The position numbers were made by a program, and so were the translations under genes. The notes beneath the pieces are model-generated. The model saw only the letters and a list, made by a program, of their open reading frames with translations. It was not told the origin of the DNA and did no database searches. A DNA stretch of 64,000 nucleotides, from assembly GCA_934317215.1 (NCBI GenBank), contig CAKREH010000004.1, positions 1 to 64,000 of the forward strand, in the 5' to 3' direction. Positions within the stretch are counted from its first letter, which is position 1. Each line of letters starts with the position of its first letter. Of this stretch, positions 7,781 through 17,365 are shown in pieces. The DNA comes from an uncultured Roseburia sp. Lineage in GTDB: Bacteria; Bacillota; Clostridia; Lachnospirales; Lachnospiraceae.

Positions 7781-9551
7781 GATAAAAAGCCGTTTGAATA
7801 GTTTTTCTGGAAAAGTTACGCTGATCGTAATGCTTGGAATCAGTCTGATCGCTGTGACGGTCAGTTTTGTGGTACTTTCAATGTCCAGGCAGGTCTTTAC
7901 AAAAAATTACGGGGATTCCCAGGAAAAAGTTTTTGAGCAGATTGAAAAAGAGTTTAATGATTTTCATGATCATATTCAGAATGTTTTTGAGGCGATTGAT
8001 TCTAGCTGGGCATTCCGGCTTTATTTTAATGAGACATCGGAACTGGATAACACACAGACATTTCAGAATGTTTATCAGATGGAGCAGGATTTAGAGAAGA
8101 GTAAGTCTGCAGATATGGAGCGTTTAAATATTCTTGTAGTGGGATATAATGGAAAACACTACCTGTCACGAACGGAAAATATCTGTGTTACGGATGCTGA
8201 AATTTTAAGATCCAAACCGGCAGAAAAAGCGGTGAGTGATCCGGATGTCATTCATTATACTTACACGAATGAGGCGTATACAACAACGTCAAGAAATACG
8301 GATACGCTGATCATTTCGAAAGCCTTATACTATCATGAAAGCAGAGAAATTTATGCGATTGCTTTTGTTACGCTGACAATGGAAGAGTTAAAGCAATATT
8401 ACAATTATTTTGTATCAGATACGACGTCGTTTTATCTGGTGGATGATAATGGAATCGTTCTTTGTTCGGACAGACCGGGAATCACAGGCACCTGTTTACG
8501 GGAATCGTGGTATGAAAAAATAAAAAATTCAAATGAACTGCGCATGGAACTAAAACGTGACAGTACCGTGTATACACTGATGAAACGGATGCTGCCGTAT
8601 CAGAAGTGTACGATCTATGCGCTGATCGATAATGACGTGGCATTGCAGGATCTTTATAATATGCCGCTTCTGATCGCAAGCTGCATTGCTATAGGTATTT
8701 TTATTCTGATCGCATGCCTGTTTTATACGCATAAGACCATGCGGCCTTTAGCAAAACTGGTTGGAAAAATGTCTGCAATCAGGGAAGGAAATTTTTCGGA
8801 ATATATGACGGTAGAGGGAACCACCGAAGTACAGGAACTTGCAGCCACTTATAATTATATGTTAGATGATCTGAAACATTATGTGGATGAGCTGGTGCAG
8901 ACGCAGAAAAAGCAGAGACAGGCGGAGATCAGTGCATTGCAGATGCAGATCAACCCACATTATATTTATAATACGCTTGCGAGTATCAAGTGGCTGGTGT
9001 ATCAGAATGATACGGGAAAAACAGTACGGACGATCGATGCATTTATCAGTCTTTTGCGTAATACGATCAGCAATTCGGATGAATTTATTCCGGTGAGACA
9101 GGAAATGATCAATATCCAGAACTATATTTTGATCAATCAGACAAGATATGGGGAGAGCATCCAGGTAGAATATTATATTTCCGGGGCATGTGAGGAATGT
9201 CTTCTGCCCAAAATGATTCTGCAGCCATTCATTGAAAATACGTTTTTCCATGCATATCCGGAAGGCAGATGTGGAACGATCCAGATTGTCGTAAAACAGA
9301 AAGATGAAAAATTAACAATCCAGATCATTGATGATGGTGTGGGGATGACGCAGGAAAAAGTTTTAAAAATTATGAATGAACCGACCGGAAAGGAACATTT
9401 TTCAGGAATCGGAGTCCATAATGTCCAGGAGAGATTAAAACTTCTCTACGGAGATGATTATGGAATCAATATTATTAGTGAGGAACAAAAGGGGACAACG
9501 GTGGTGATTGTTTTACCGGTGAGTTATCGTACAGAGGCGGACGAAAAATGA
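7773..9551 (+). CDS. YesM/LytS-type sensor histidine kinase
   Basis: A 592-residue membrane kinase and partner of the preceding regulator. The first membrane helix is at about 15-38, then comes a roughly 250-residue extracytoplasmic sensor region (cache-like), a second helix near 295-315, a HAMP linker (MRPLAKLVGKMSAIREGNF), a His_kinase domain with INPHYIYNTLASIKW (phospho-acceptor H396), and an HATPase domain with FIENTFFHAY and DDGVGM. The annotated start is the ATG at 7773 inside the end of the regulator gene; a longer frame reaches further upstream but would overlap the regulator deeply. It overlaps the lipoprotein gene by 4 bases, so all three belong to one transcript. Confidence 0.93.
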   Translation: MFKIKSRLNSFSGKVTLIVMLGISLIAVTVSFVVLSMSRQVFTKNYGDSQEKVFEQIEKEFNDFHDHIQNVFEAIDSSWAFRLYFNETSELDNTQTFQNVYQMEQDLEKSKSADMERLNILVVGYNGKHYLSRTENICVTDAEILRSKPAEKAVSDPDVIHYTYTNEAYTTTSRNTDTLIISKALYYHESREIYAIAFVTLTMEELKQYYNYFVSDTTSFYLVDDNGIVLCSDRPGITGTCLRESWYEKIKNSNELRMELKRDSTVYTLMKRMLPYQKCTIYALIDNDVALQDLYNMPLLIASCIAIGIFILIACLFYTHKTMRPLAKLVGKMSAIREGNFSEYMTVEGTTEVQELAATYNYMLDDLKHYVDELVQTQKKQRQAEISALQMQINPHYIYNTLASIKWLVYQNDTGKTVRTIDAFISLLRNTISNSDEFIPVRQEMINIQNYILINQTRYGESIQVEYYISGACEECLLPKMILQPFIENTFFHAYPEGRCGTIQIVVKQKDEKLTIQIIDDGVGMTQEKVLKIMNEPTGKEHFSGIGVHNVQERLKLLYGDDYGINIISEEQKGTTVVIVLPVSYRTEADEK

Positions 9552-10831
9552 AAAGATTATGTTTTAGCTTTATAACGGGTTTATTTTTCGCACTGTTATG
9601 CGGCTGCGGACAGCAGAATGTAAAATCGGCAAATGAAACAGAACGGATTGAAATATGGACCTGGGATGATACTTTTAATGTAAAAGCTGCAAAACTTGCA
9701 GCGAAAGAATATAAAAAAACGCACAAAGACATCCAGATTATTGTTGAGACAAAAGAGAGGGAAGAGATTTTAGCAGATACGAAAAATATGCTCGCATCGC
9801 AAATGTATGATGAACTTCCAGATGTGATCATGATCGAAGATTATGATATCCAGGATGTACTTTCACAATATGAGGATGAGTTTGTAGAACTTACGGACAA
9901 AGTTGATTATGAAAGGTATACAGATTATAAGAGTAAGCTTTGTTCAAAGGAGGACCGGTTTTACGGAATTCCGTTTGACAGCGGAACAGCAGCCCTTTTT
10001 TACCGGCTTGATATTTTAGAACAGGCGGGATATACAGAGGCGGATATGCGAAATCTCACCTGGGAACGTTACATTGAAATCGGTGAGGATGTCTATCAGA
10101 AACTGGGAATTCCTATGCTGACGTTAGATCCGACCGATTCTCCGTTGCTGCGCATTATCATGCAGAGTGGCGGACACTGGTATGTGGATGAAAAGAATCA
10201 GGCTGATATTGAAGAAAATAAATATTTAAAAGCGGGTCTTAATACTTATCAGCAATTATTGAAAAGAAATGTCGGGGTGAGTGTGAATGGATGGAATGAG
10301 TTTATCTCCGCTTTTCAGAATGGAAGCGTTGCAAGCGTGATCAGTGGGGGCTGGATAGTTTCAAGTATTAAAAGTGCAGAAAAACAAAGCGGTCTTTGGA
10401 GAGTTGCGCCGATTCCTGCGTATGATGGGGAGATTAAGACAGTAGCGGCATCAAATGTCGGAGGAAGTGCATGGTATGTGTTAAAAAATGCAAAGAATCC
10501 GGATACTGCAGTAGATTTTTTGGTGGAGATGTTTGAGAAAGACTCCGGTTTTATGAATGAGCTGATGGAAGAAATCGGCTTGATTCCGGCAGTGAAGGAT
10601 ATGTCGGGATATGAAAATTACCTTGCTGAGGATGATTTTTTTGGAGGACAACAGGTTACAAAGATTCTGACAGATATGTGTGCGGATATCATAACTGTGA
10701 ATTATGGAAGCAAAACATATGAGATAGAGGGAATTGTAGAAGATGAGTTCAATAATTCCCTGACGCAGAATGATTTATCAGATTGTCTTTCAAATATACA
10801 GGCGAAGGCGGCAGCGGTGGTTCGTGAATGA
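9548..10831 (+). CDS. Sugar-binding lipoprotein in the signalling operon
   Basis: A 427-residue extracellular solute-binding protein of family 1. The signal peptide ends in a lipobox, LCGC, with C20 as lipidated residue. The mature part begins with the usual IEIWTWDDTFN strand and has the DSGTAALFYRLDILEQAGY hinge segment typical of carbohydrate-binding proteins. It is coupled to the kinase by an ATGA overlap and ends at a terminator before the second binding protein. That position suggests it may serve the kinase as a co-sensor rather than, or as well as, feeding the permeases; this is inference. The two binding proteins in this block resemble each other throughout and are likely paralogues. 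Confidence 0.9.
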   Translation: MKRLCFSFITGLFFALLCGCGQQNVKSANETERIEIWTWDDTFNVKAAKLAAKEYKKTHKDIQIIVETKEREEILADTKNMLASQMYDELPDVIMIEDYDIQDVLSQYEDEFVELTDKVDYERYTDYKSKLCSKEDRFYGIPFDSGTAALFYRLDILEQAGYTEADMRNLTWERYIEIGEDVYQKLGIPMLTLDPTDSPLLRIIMQSGGHWYVDEKNQADIEENKYLKAGLNTYQQLLKRNVGVSVNGWNEFISAFQNGSVASVISGGWIVSSIKSAEKQSGLWRVAPIPAYDGEIKTVAASNVGGSAWYVLKNAKNPDTAVDFLVEMFEKDSGFMNELMEEIGLIPAVKDMSGYENYLAEDDFFGGQQVTKILTDMCADIITVNYGSKTYEIEGIVEDEFNNSLTQNDLSDCLSNIQAKAAAVVRE

Positions 10832-10849
10832 ACCGCCGCTGTTTTTTTA
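10813..10849 (+). terminator. Intrinsic terminator overlapping the stop codon
   Basis: AGCGGTGGTTC (10813-10823) pairs with GAACCGCCGCT (10830-10840), allowing G-U pairs, and is followed by GTTTTTTT. The stop codon of the lipoprotein lies in the loop. It ends the regulator-kinase-lipoprotein transcript. Confidence 0.85.
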
Positions 10850-10883
10850 CTTTATAGGAAATTACGTCCTGTGAATTTAAAAG

Positions 10884-11009
10884 AATCCTTCCCCAAATAA
10901 ATTAATGCAAATTTCTAAAAATAATCCTACCATGTGAAAGAACATCCCAAAATATGAAAAATTAAGGTAAAGATAATCCTAAAGAAAATGGTATGACAGA
11001 TGGTATGAT
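10884..11009 (+). promoter_or_regulatory. Promoter and possible regulator boxes for the transporter genes
   Basis: An extended -10 element TGGTATGAT ends at 11009, about 70 bases before the start of the second binding protein. Three AATCCT copies (10884, 10923, 10975) lie upstream in direct orientation. They are candidate contact points for the AraC-type response regulator, but the spacing is irregular and the assignment is weak. Confidence 0.35.
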
Positions 11010-11078
11010 TTACCTGTAACAAAGATAAGCACTTGAAAAAAGAAACTTATCAAAAAGTTTAAAATGGAGGGTTACAGG

Positions 11079-12434
11079 ATGAAAAAGAAAGTGATGACTA
11101 TGGTGTTAGCAGCGTCTATGCTGTTTGGAATGGCAGGATGCGGGAATGCAGCAGCCAATGGAAATGCAGCTGCAAAAGGGGAGCAGGCTGCAACTGGAAC
11201 AGAAAAAAGTGATGCGGGCAGCGGTTCAAAAGAAGAAACCCTGACAGTCTGGTGCTGGGATTCATTTAATGTAGATGCAATGAAGGAAGCCGGAAAACTG
11301 TATCAGAAAGATCATCCGGATGTAAATATTAATGTAGTCGAGACAGTATCTTCCGATATCCAGACACTGGTTCAAACCTATGCAATGAGCGGTGAGCTGG
11401 ATGCGCTTCCTGACATTTTCTTAATGGATGATCAGGTGTTTGCAAAATATCTTCAGAATTACCCGGATGTATTTGCAGACCTGACGGATTCCGGAATTGC
11501 ATTTGCAGATTTTGCAGAGGCAAAAGTTGCCAATTCCGTAAAGGATGGAAAAAATTATGGTGTCCCATATGACAGTAATACCGTAATAGCCTGCTATAGA
11601 ACTGATTACTTAGATCAGGCAGGATATACGATAGATGATCTGACAGATATCACCTGGGACAGATTTATTGAGATAGGAAAAGATGTATTAGATAAGACAG
11701 GTATGCCGATGCTTACAAATGTGCAGGGCGAGCCGGATTTATTAAATATGATTTTACAGTCTGCAGGAATTTCCGTATTCGATGAGGATGGAAAAATCTC
11801 TCTTGTAAATAATGACGGATTAAAAGAAGCTATGAATGTATATATGGATCTGATTAATGCAGGAATTTTACAGGAGCAGACAGACTGGTCAGGTTATCAG
11901 GGATCTGTTAACAACGGTACCGTAGTTGGAACAATTAACGGTTCCTGGATCTGTGCAACGATCACATCTACAGATCAGGCAGAGCAGGAAGGCAGCTGGG
12001 CTGTTACCAATATGCCGAAATTAAATGATTATCCGGGTGCAACAAATTATTCTGCACAGGGTGGTTCTACCTGGGCAATATCTTCTTCCAGCAAAAATTA
12101 TGATCTGGCAGTGGATTTCTTTAAGACAACATGGGCAGGCAGTACTGAATTTTACGATAACATTCTTTCACAGTTAGGTGCGATTGCAACATATCTTCCG
12201 GCAGCAGACAGTGATGCTTACAATCAGGTTTCTGATTATTTTGGCGGAGAGGCAATTTATTCTAAGATTGTATCCTATGGAAGCAAAATTCCTACGATCA
12301 ACAAGGGTATTTACTGGTCAGAGGAAAAGGAAGCACTTGGAACAGCTTTGACAAATGTATTAAATGGTTCGAGTGATCTTGACAGTGCAATTGAAGAGGC
12401 ACAGGCAACCATCGAATTTAACATTGGTCAGTAA
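11079..12434 (+). CDS. Sugar ABC transporter substrate-binding lipoprotein
   Basis: A 451-residue family 1 solute-binding protein. The signal peptide ends at a lipobox (GMAGC, C21), followed by a Gly/Ala/Lys linker and the binding domain beginning LTVWCWDSFNVDAMKEAG. It parallels the lipoprotein upstream (WTWDD/WCWDS, DSGTA/DSNTV, LEQAGY/LDQAGY). The ATG at 11079 is chosen because TGGAGGG lies 8 bases upstream; the earlier ATG at 11064 overlaps that site. Two permease genes follow after a hairpin, so this is the probable transport subunit. Substrate unknown; probably an oligosaccharide. Confidence 0.92.
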   Translation: MKKKVMTMVLAASMLFGMAGCGNAAANGNAAAKGEQAATGTEKSDAGSGSKEETLTVWCWDSFNVDAMKEAGKLYQKDHPDVNINVVETVSSDIQTLVQTYAMSGELDALPDIFLMDDQVFAKYLQNYPDVFADLTDSGIAFADFAEAKVANSVKDGKNYGVPYDSNTVIACYRTDYLDQAGYTIDDLTDITWDRFIEIGKDVLDKTGMPMLTNVQGEPDLLNMILQSAGISVFDEDGKISLVNNDGLKEAMNVYMDLINAGILQEQTDWSGYQGSVNNGTVVGTINGSWICATITSTDQAEQEGSWAVTNMPKLNDYPGATNYSAQGGSTWAISSSSKNYDLAVDFFKTTWAGSTEFYDNILSQLGAIATYLPAADSDAYNQVSDYFGGEAIYSKIVSYGSKIPTINKGIYWSEEKEALGTALTNVLNGSSDLDSAIEEAQATIEFNIGQ

Positions 12435-12508
12435 AAAGGTATAGATCAATCCTCCCTGTATTTATACTTTTTGAAAACAATAGACTGCGCGCTCTGCGGG
12501 CAAAAGAG

Positions 12509-12546
12509 AAAGCTGCCGCAAAAGGTATCTTATGTGGCAGCTTTGT
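12509..12546 (+). terminator. Attenuating hairpin between binding protein and permeases
   Basis: AAGCTGCC pairs with GGCAGCTT around an 18-base loop, followed by a short T-rich run (TGTTTAT). It is a weak terminator. This fits partial read-through, giving more binding protein than permease, a common arrangement in sugar ABC operons. Confidence 0.6.
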
Positions 12547-12583
12547 TTATCAAAGACAGACGGTTATAGAAAGTGGGATTAAT

Positions 12584-13471
12584 ATGAAAGCAAAAAAAAG
12601 TGTCAGTTTATATAAGAAACAAAGTATTACGGGATGGGCTTTCCTGCTGCCGGCAACATTGCTGATATTTGCAATGAATTTTTATCCGATGCTCCAGGCG
12701 TTTGTTCTGTCGTTTAAAACAGGTATTGGAAACAATCAGACATGGGGCGGTCTCAGTAATTATGCAAGACTGTTAAAAGATGGTGTGTTCCGTACCGCGA
12801 TCACAAACAATTTTTTCTATCTGATCATTCAGGTACCGGTAATGCTGATTCTTGCCATTTTTCTGGCGTGTCTTTTAAATAAAAAGGATCTGCGCGGAAA
12901 AGGAATTTACCGGACGATGATCTTTTTACCATGTTGTACAGCACTGGTATCCTATTCGATTATTTTTAAGACATTATTTGCTTATGATGGTTATATCAAT
13001 ACGGTTTTATTGAAATTAGGCCTGATCGGTGAACGCATCAACTGGCTTGGTGATGTTCATACGGCAAAAGCGATCATTATTCTTGCACTGATCTGGCGCT
13101 GGACCGGATATAATATGGTATTTTATTTAGCTGGTCTTCAGAATATTGATGATTCCTTATATGAGGCAGCAAAAATTGACGGGGCAAGTCCATTTGCTAT
13201 TTTCCGTAAGATTACGATTCCGCTGTTGCGGCCAACAATTTTACTTACAACGATTATGTCAATCAATGGTACACTGCAGCTGTTTGACGAGTCTGTCAAT
13301 TTAACAGGCGGCGGTCCTGCAAATTCAACACTGACCATGTCCCATTACATATATAAAGCAAGTTTTGAATACAATCCACAATTTGGATATGCGGCAGCAA
13401 TGTCGTATGTGATCTTTATTATGGTAGCGATATTATCCTTTATTCAGATGAAAGTAGGTGACAAGCGATGA
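12584..13471 (+). CDS. Sugar ABC transporter permease (UgpA/MalF type)
   Basis: A 295-residue inner-membrane protein with six predicted membrane helices: GWAFLLPATLLIFAMNF starts the first. The EAA loop that docks the ATPase is seen as YEAAKIDGASPFAIFRKITIPLLRP (about 199-223). The ribosome binding site is AGAAAGTGGGA. It overlaps the next permease gene by 4 bases (ATGA). No ATPase is encoded nearby; systems of this type usually share an MsmK-like ATPase encoded elsewhere. Confidence 0.93.
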   Translation: MKAKKSVSLYKKQSITGWAFLLPATLLIFAMNFYPMLQAFVLSFKTGIGNNQTWGGLSNYARLLKDGVFRTAITNNFFYLIIQVPVMLILAIFLACLLNKKDLRGKGIYRTMIFLPCCTALVSYSIIFKTLFAYDGYINTVLLKLGLIGERINWLGDVHTAKAIIILALIWRWTGYNMVFYLAGLQNIDDSLYEAAKIDGASPFAIFRKITIPLLRPTILLTTIMSINGTLQLFDESVNLTGGGPANSTLTMSHYIYKASFEYNPQFGYAAAMSYVIFIMVAILSFIQMKVGDKR

Positions 13472-14280
13472 GAGGAAAATTTAAAAATGCAGGTACACAT
13501 ATCATATTGATCATAGCTTCTTTTATATCGGTGTTTCCACTTTACTGGATGATCGCGGCAGCGACAAACAACAGTACGGACGTTTTGGGTGGAAAATTAA
13601 GCCTTGGAATGAATTTCATACAGAATCTGACAAAACTGACAGAGATGCAGAATGTATCAAGAGCTTTTTTTAACTCACTGTTTTATTCAACCATTCTGAG
13701 TGTTTTATCATTGTTTATCTGTTCAATCGCGGGATATGGATTTGAGATTTACCACGACAAAGTAAAGGACAGACTGATGAATATTTTACTTCTTGCGATG
13801 ATGGTTCCGTTTGCTGCAACGCTGATTCCATTATTTAAATTGTTTTCCGGAATGGGGTTGTCGAGCACCTGGATTGCATATGTTCTGCCGACGATTTCCA
13901 CCCCATTTTTGATCATGTTGTTTCGACAGAGCGCAAGATCTTTCCCAATGGAAATTATTGAGGCTGCAAGAATTGATGGCTTGAGTGAATTTAAAATTTT
14001 CTTTACTATTTTCATGCCGACCATGAAATCAACTTATGCGGCAGCTCTTACCGTGACTTTTATGAATGCGTGGAACAATTATCTCTGGCCGAAGGTTATT
14101 ATGATGTCAGATACTTCACAGACGATGCCGATGTTAGTTGCAAATCTTTCTGTTGGTTACAGTATTGATTATGGCGTGCTGATGCTTGGTGTGCTGATTT
14201 GTTCACTCCCAACCGGAATTCTGTTCCTTGTGCTGCAGAAGAGCTTTGCAAATGGAATTGTTGGTGCAGTGAAAGGATAA
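13468..14280 (+). CDS. Sugar ABC transporter permease (UgpE/MalG type)
   Basis: A 270-residue second permease that pairs with the preceding one. Six membrane helices are predicted. The EAA loop reads MEIIEAARIDGLSEFKIFFTIFMP (about 155-178), and NAWNNYLWP is the usual MalG-family segment. The ATG overlaps the stop of the upstream gene, implying coupled translation. The operon ends with a terminator just downstream. Confidence 0.93.
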   Translation: MRGKFKNAGTHIILIIASFISVFPLYWMIAAATNNSTDVLGGKLSLGMNFIQNLTKLTEMQNVSRAFFNSLFYSTILSVLSLFICSIAGYGFEIYHDKVKDRLMNILLLAMMVPFAATLIPLFKLFSGMGLSSTWIAYVLPTISTPFLIMLFRQSARSFPMEIIEAARIDGLSEFKIFFTIFMPTMKSTYAAALTVTFMNAWNNYLWPKVIMMSDTSQTMPMLVANLSVGYSIDYGVLMLGVLICSLPTGILFLVLQKSFANGIVGAVKG

Positions 14281-14303
14281 TATTTCCAGATAGCAATGTA
14301 TAA

Positions 14304-14337
14304 AAAAGAATCTTGTTTAGGCAGGGTTCTTTTTTTC
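14304..14337 (+). terminator. Intrinsic terminator of the sugar transporter operon
   Basis: AAGAATCTTG pairs with CAGGGTTCTT (two G-U pairs) around TTTAGG, followed by seven T residues. Confidence 0.8.
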
Positions 14338-14343
14338 ATTCAT

Positions 14344-14400
14344 AGGATTCGGGTGTCAAAAGGTGGTTTTCAATTTTGGGTCTGTCAAATTGCACAAAAC
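14344..14400. repeat. Half copy of the TGTCAAAAGGTGG inverted repeat
   Basis: The left arm TGTCAAAAGGTGG (14354-14366) with its flank GGATTCGGG matches the arms of the complete elements at 46292 and 57658. Part of the loop is also recognisable, but the right arm is missing. It appears to be a decayed member of the same dispersed family. Confidence 0.6.
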
Positions 14401-14576
14401 CGAACTTGTTTTGTTCCGTTGTCCGAAAATAAGAAAATAAAAGCATAAAAAGTTTGAAAATCAGGGGAGAAAATATTAGAATTATTAGATAATAGGACCG
14501 TATGACAAGGTGAGTGCAGATCATGGTCAGAAAATGCTGCATCACAATAAAATAATAAAAAATGACAGGAGTATTT

Positions 14577-15038
14577 ATGGATTTCAAATATAAAACAGCT
14601 ACACAGGAAGATATAGATATTTTAGTTACAACAAGAATCGAAGTTTTAAGAGCCGCAAATAAGTTGGATGATCAGACAGATATGTCAGAAGTTGCGGTAC
14701 AGTCAAGAGATTATTATGAAAAAGCCTTAAGAAATGGCAGTCATACTGCAATTTTAGTCTACGATAAAGATCAGATCGTTGGTGCGGGCGGTATCAGTTA
14801 TTTTAAGGTTATGCCTACTTATCATAACCAGACAGGAAAGAAAGCGTATATTATGAATATGTATACAAATCCGGCGTACCGGAGAAAAGGGATTGCTTAT
14901 CACACACTGGAAATTCTGGTGGCGGATGCAAAGAACAAAGGAATTGATGCGATTTCTTTGGAGGCTACCGAGATGGGACGTCCATTGTATGAAAAGTTCG
15001 GATTTGTGAGGATGAAAGATGAGATGGAGCTGAAGTGA
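14577..15038 (+). CDS. GNAT family N-acetyltransferase
   Basis: A 153-residue acyltransferase of the GNAT fold. Visible signs are the N-terminal FKYKTATQEDIDILV strand-helix, the central strand KAYIMNMYTNPAYRRKGIA with the acetyl-CoA pyrophosphate loop (RRKGIA), and LYEKFGFV near the C terminus. I chose the ATG at 14577 because ACAGGAGT sits five bases upstream; the earlier ATG overlaps that site. It is a single gene and the substrate cannot be inferred. Confidence 0.88.
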   Translation: MDFKYKTATQEDIDILVTTRIEVLRAANKLDDQTDMSEVAVQSRDYYEKALRNGSHTAILVYDKDQIVGAGGISYFKVMPTYHNQTGKKAYIMNMYTNPAYRRKGIAYHTLEILVADAKNKGIDAISLEATEMGRPLYEKFGFVRMKDEMELK

Positions 15039-15287
15039 GAATGGCATACAATAGATGTGAATATTGTGTTTAGGATTTGGTTATAAAACAGAGGATTTCC
15101 ATACCACGGTTTTTACAATGATTTTACATGGATCAAAATAGAGAAAATCGGGATATCCTATATAAAAAGATAAATATTTTTACTCAAAATTTACATAAAT
15201 TACATGGTTGGATGATAGAGCAGGATGACTTTGTCTGATATATTCAATATAAGCTTTGAGGGTAAATGTAAAGGAGAGTTTGAATAT

Positions 15288-16664
15288 ATGATAAAAACCT
15301 ATGTAATAGATACGAATGTATTGATTCAGGCACCATATGCTCTTGAATGTTTTGAGGATAATAATCTGGTATTGCCACTTGTAGTGTTAGAAGAACTGGA
15401 TGGCTTGAAAAAAGCAGAGGGCGAAAAAGGGGCAAATGCAAGAGCAGCTGTTCGAAAATTGGAAGGGTACAGACAAAAGGGAGATTTATTACAGGGAGTG
15501 AAACTTGATGGCGGAGGTATTTTAAGAATAGAAAAAAATTTTGTAAATGTAGAATTGCCATCTGATCTTCCGGATGATAAGCCGGATAACCGGATATTGA
15601 AAGTATGTATGGGGCTTGCCGATACAGCAAAAGATAGTCAGGTTATACTTGTCACAAAAGATATCGTATTGCGTTTAAAAGCGCAGATACTGGGAATGAA
15701 AGCAGAAGATTTTGAAAGAGAACGGGTTTCAGATGATGATGCACAATATACTGGCAGAACAGAAGTATATTTTCCTGAGGATATAATTAAAGAATTTAAA
15801 AAGAAGGGAATCTCTCTTGATGACACTTATCAGAGTGATGAGGACGGAAATCGCAGTACACCCCAATTTCATGAAAATGAATTTGTAATTTTAAAACCTG
15901 ATCAATCCTCTAAAAAGACGCTTCTTGGAAGAGTATCAGGTGGAAGAGTAGTTCCGTTGGTGTATAAAAAAAGCAAACCATATGGAGTTTCACCGAGAAA
16001 TGTCGGGCAGTATTTTATGCAGGAAGCACTTATGACAGATGCAGATACGGCACCACTTGTGATTATTAAGGGGATGGCTGGAACTGCAAAAACATTTTAT
16101 GCACTTGCAGTCGGAATGGAAAAAGTATATAACAATCCATCAAAAGAATATCGCCGTATCATTGTATGCAGGCCAAATGCACAGTTTGATGATGATATTG
16201 GTTTTTTGCCAGGTGATGAAAAAGAAAAAATAGCACCATTGATGCGGCCGGTAATTGATAATTTAGAGCAGATTCTCGATTCAGATGAGAAGGAACGATA
16301 TGAAGACGAAGCAGAATTAAGTGACAAAATAACAGAGGTGTTTGAAAGAGGAATTATTCAGACCGAAGCGTTAAATTTTATTCGTGGAAGATCCATTGCA
16401 AAGACGTATTTAATTATCGATGAAGCACAGAATATGACACCGAATCAGGTAAAAGGTATTATTACGAGAGCAGGAAAGGGAACCAAAATCATACTGCTTG
16501 GCGATCCAAATCAGATTGACAAGCCATTTTTGGATGAAAGAACAAATGGTTTAAGCTATGCGGCAAAGTATATGATGGATAGTGCTCTTTGCTGGCAGAT
16601 CACATTATCAGCAGATGAATGTGAAAGATCTGCACTTGCAATGGATGCAATAAAGAGATTTTAA
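15288..16664 (+). CDS. PIN-PhoH fusion protein (YlaK/PhoH2 type)
   Basis: A 458-residue protein with an N-terminal PIN RNase domain (1-140; TYVIDTNVLI, LPLVVLEELDGLK, VTKDIVLRLKA) joined to a PhoH ATPase domain. The P-loop is GMAGTAKT near 262-269, unusual in having Ala where Gly is common. The Walker B motif is LIIDEAQNMTP near 374. PhoH2 relatives act as RNA helicase-RNases. The start at 15288 is supported by AAAGGAGAG seven bases upstream, while a longer frame from 15225 has no such site. The HD gene follows after 21 bases and may be co-transcribed. Confidence 0.93.
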   Translation: MIKTYVIDTNVLIQAPYALECFEDNNLVLPLVVLEELDGLKKAEGEKGANARAAVRKLEGYRQKGDLLQGVKLDGGGILRIEKNFVNVELPSDLPDDKPDNRILKVCMGLADTAKDSQVILVTKDIVLRLKAQILGMKAEDFERERVSDDDAQYTGRTEVYFPEDIIKEFKKKGISLDDTYQSDEDGNRSTPQFHENEFVILKPDQSSKKTLLGRVSGGRVVPLVYKKSKPYGVSPRNVGQYFMQEALMTDADTAPLVIIKGMAGTAKTFYALAVGMEKVYNNPSKEYRRIIVCRPNAQFDDDIGFLPGDEKEKIAPLMRPVIDNLEQILDSDEKERYEDEAELSDKITEVFERGIIQTEALNFIRGRSIAKTYLIIDEAQNMTPNQVKGIITRAGKGTKIILLGDPNQIDKPFLDERTNGLSYAAKYMMDSALCWQITLSADECERSALAMDAIKRF

Positions 16665-16685
16665 AGATAAGGGAGATAATGGTAA

Positions 16686-17342
16686 TTGCGGTATAAGGAA
16701 ATAGAAAAAAATAAAGAAATAAATGCATATCTGACAAAAGGGAATGCGAATCTTGGACAGCTAGGATTTACGGATCATTCACAGGCACATTGTGTGCAGG
16801 TTGCGCATCAGGCAGGAAAAATTTTAAAAAGGTTTGGGTATTCCGAACATGAGATTGAACTTGCTAAAATTGCCGGATATATGCATGATATTGGAAATGC
16901 GATTAACAGAACACATCATGCAGAATACGGAGCACTTCTTGCGAATGAACTGCTGAAAGACACGGATATGTCATTAGAGGACCGGATAACGGTTGTATCA
17001 GCCATTGGCAATCATGATGAGTCAACGGGGAGTCCGGTAGATGTGATATCCGCAGCACTCATTATAGCAGATAAAACAGATGTCAGAAGAAGTCGTGTGC
17101 GGCAAAAAGAAAGATCTGCTTTCGATATTCATGACAGGGTAAATTATGCGGTTACAGATTCAAAATTAAAGATTGCGGAAGATAAATCTGTGATTGCGCT
17201 GAATCTTCAGATTGATGAAAATATCTGTTCTATGTATGACTATTTTGAAATTTTTCTTGAGCGTATGATGTTTTGCAGAAAATCAGCGGAAATATTAAAT
17301 ACGGCTTTTAAGCTGACAGTAAATGGACGTAAGGTTCTGTAG
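16686..17342 (+). CDS. HD-domain phosphohydrolase
   Basis: A 218-residue protein with the metal-binding HD signature: H31 in FTDHSQAH, H67-D68 in YMHDIGN, plus H95-region residues in GNHDES. Such enzymes cleave nucleotides or cyclic dinucleotides; this one lacks a partner domain, so the substrate is open. It starts with TTG (16686), 12 bases after GGGAG, and no ATG fits the conserved N-terminal frame. The short spacing from the PIN-PhoH gene suggests one operon with possible roles in RNA or nucleotide turnover. Confidence 0.8.
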   Translation: MRYKEIEKNKEINAYLTKGNANLGQLGFTDHSQAHCVQVAHQAGKILKRFGYSEHEIELAKIAGYMHDIGNAINRTHHAEYGALLANELLKDTDMSLEDRITVVSAIGNHDESTGSPVDVISAALIIADKTDVRRSRVRQKERSAFDIHDRVNYAVTDSKLKIAEDKSVIALNLQIDENICSMYDYFEIFLERMMFCRKSAEILNTAFKLTVNGRKVL

Positions 17343-17365
17343 AGAAATAATCTATGGATATATGA

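Noticed and set aside
8862..9251. 129-codon minus-strand frame within the histidine kinase gene
   Set aside because: It is a shadow of the conserved kinase domain on the opposite strand.
15225..15287. Longer start of the PIN-PhoH protein
   Set aside because: AAAGGAGAG lies just before the ATG at 15288 and the PIN domain begins there.
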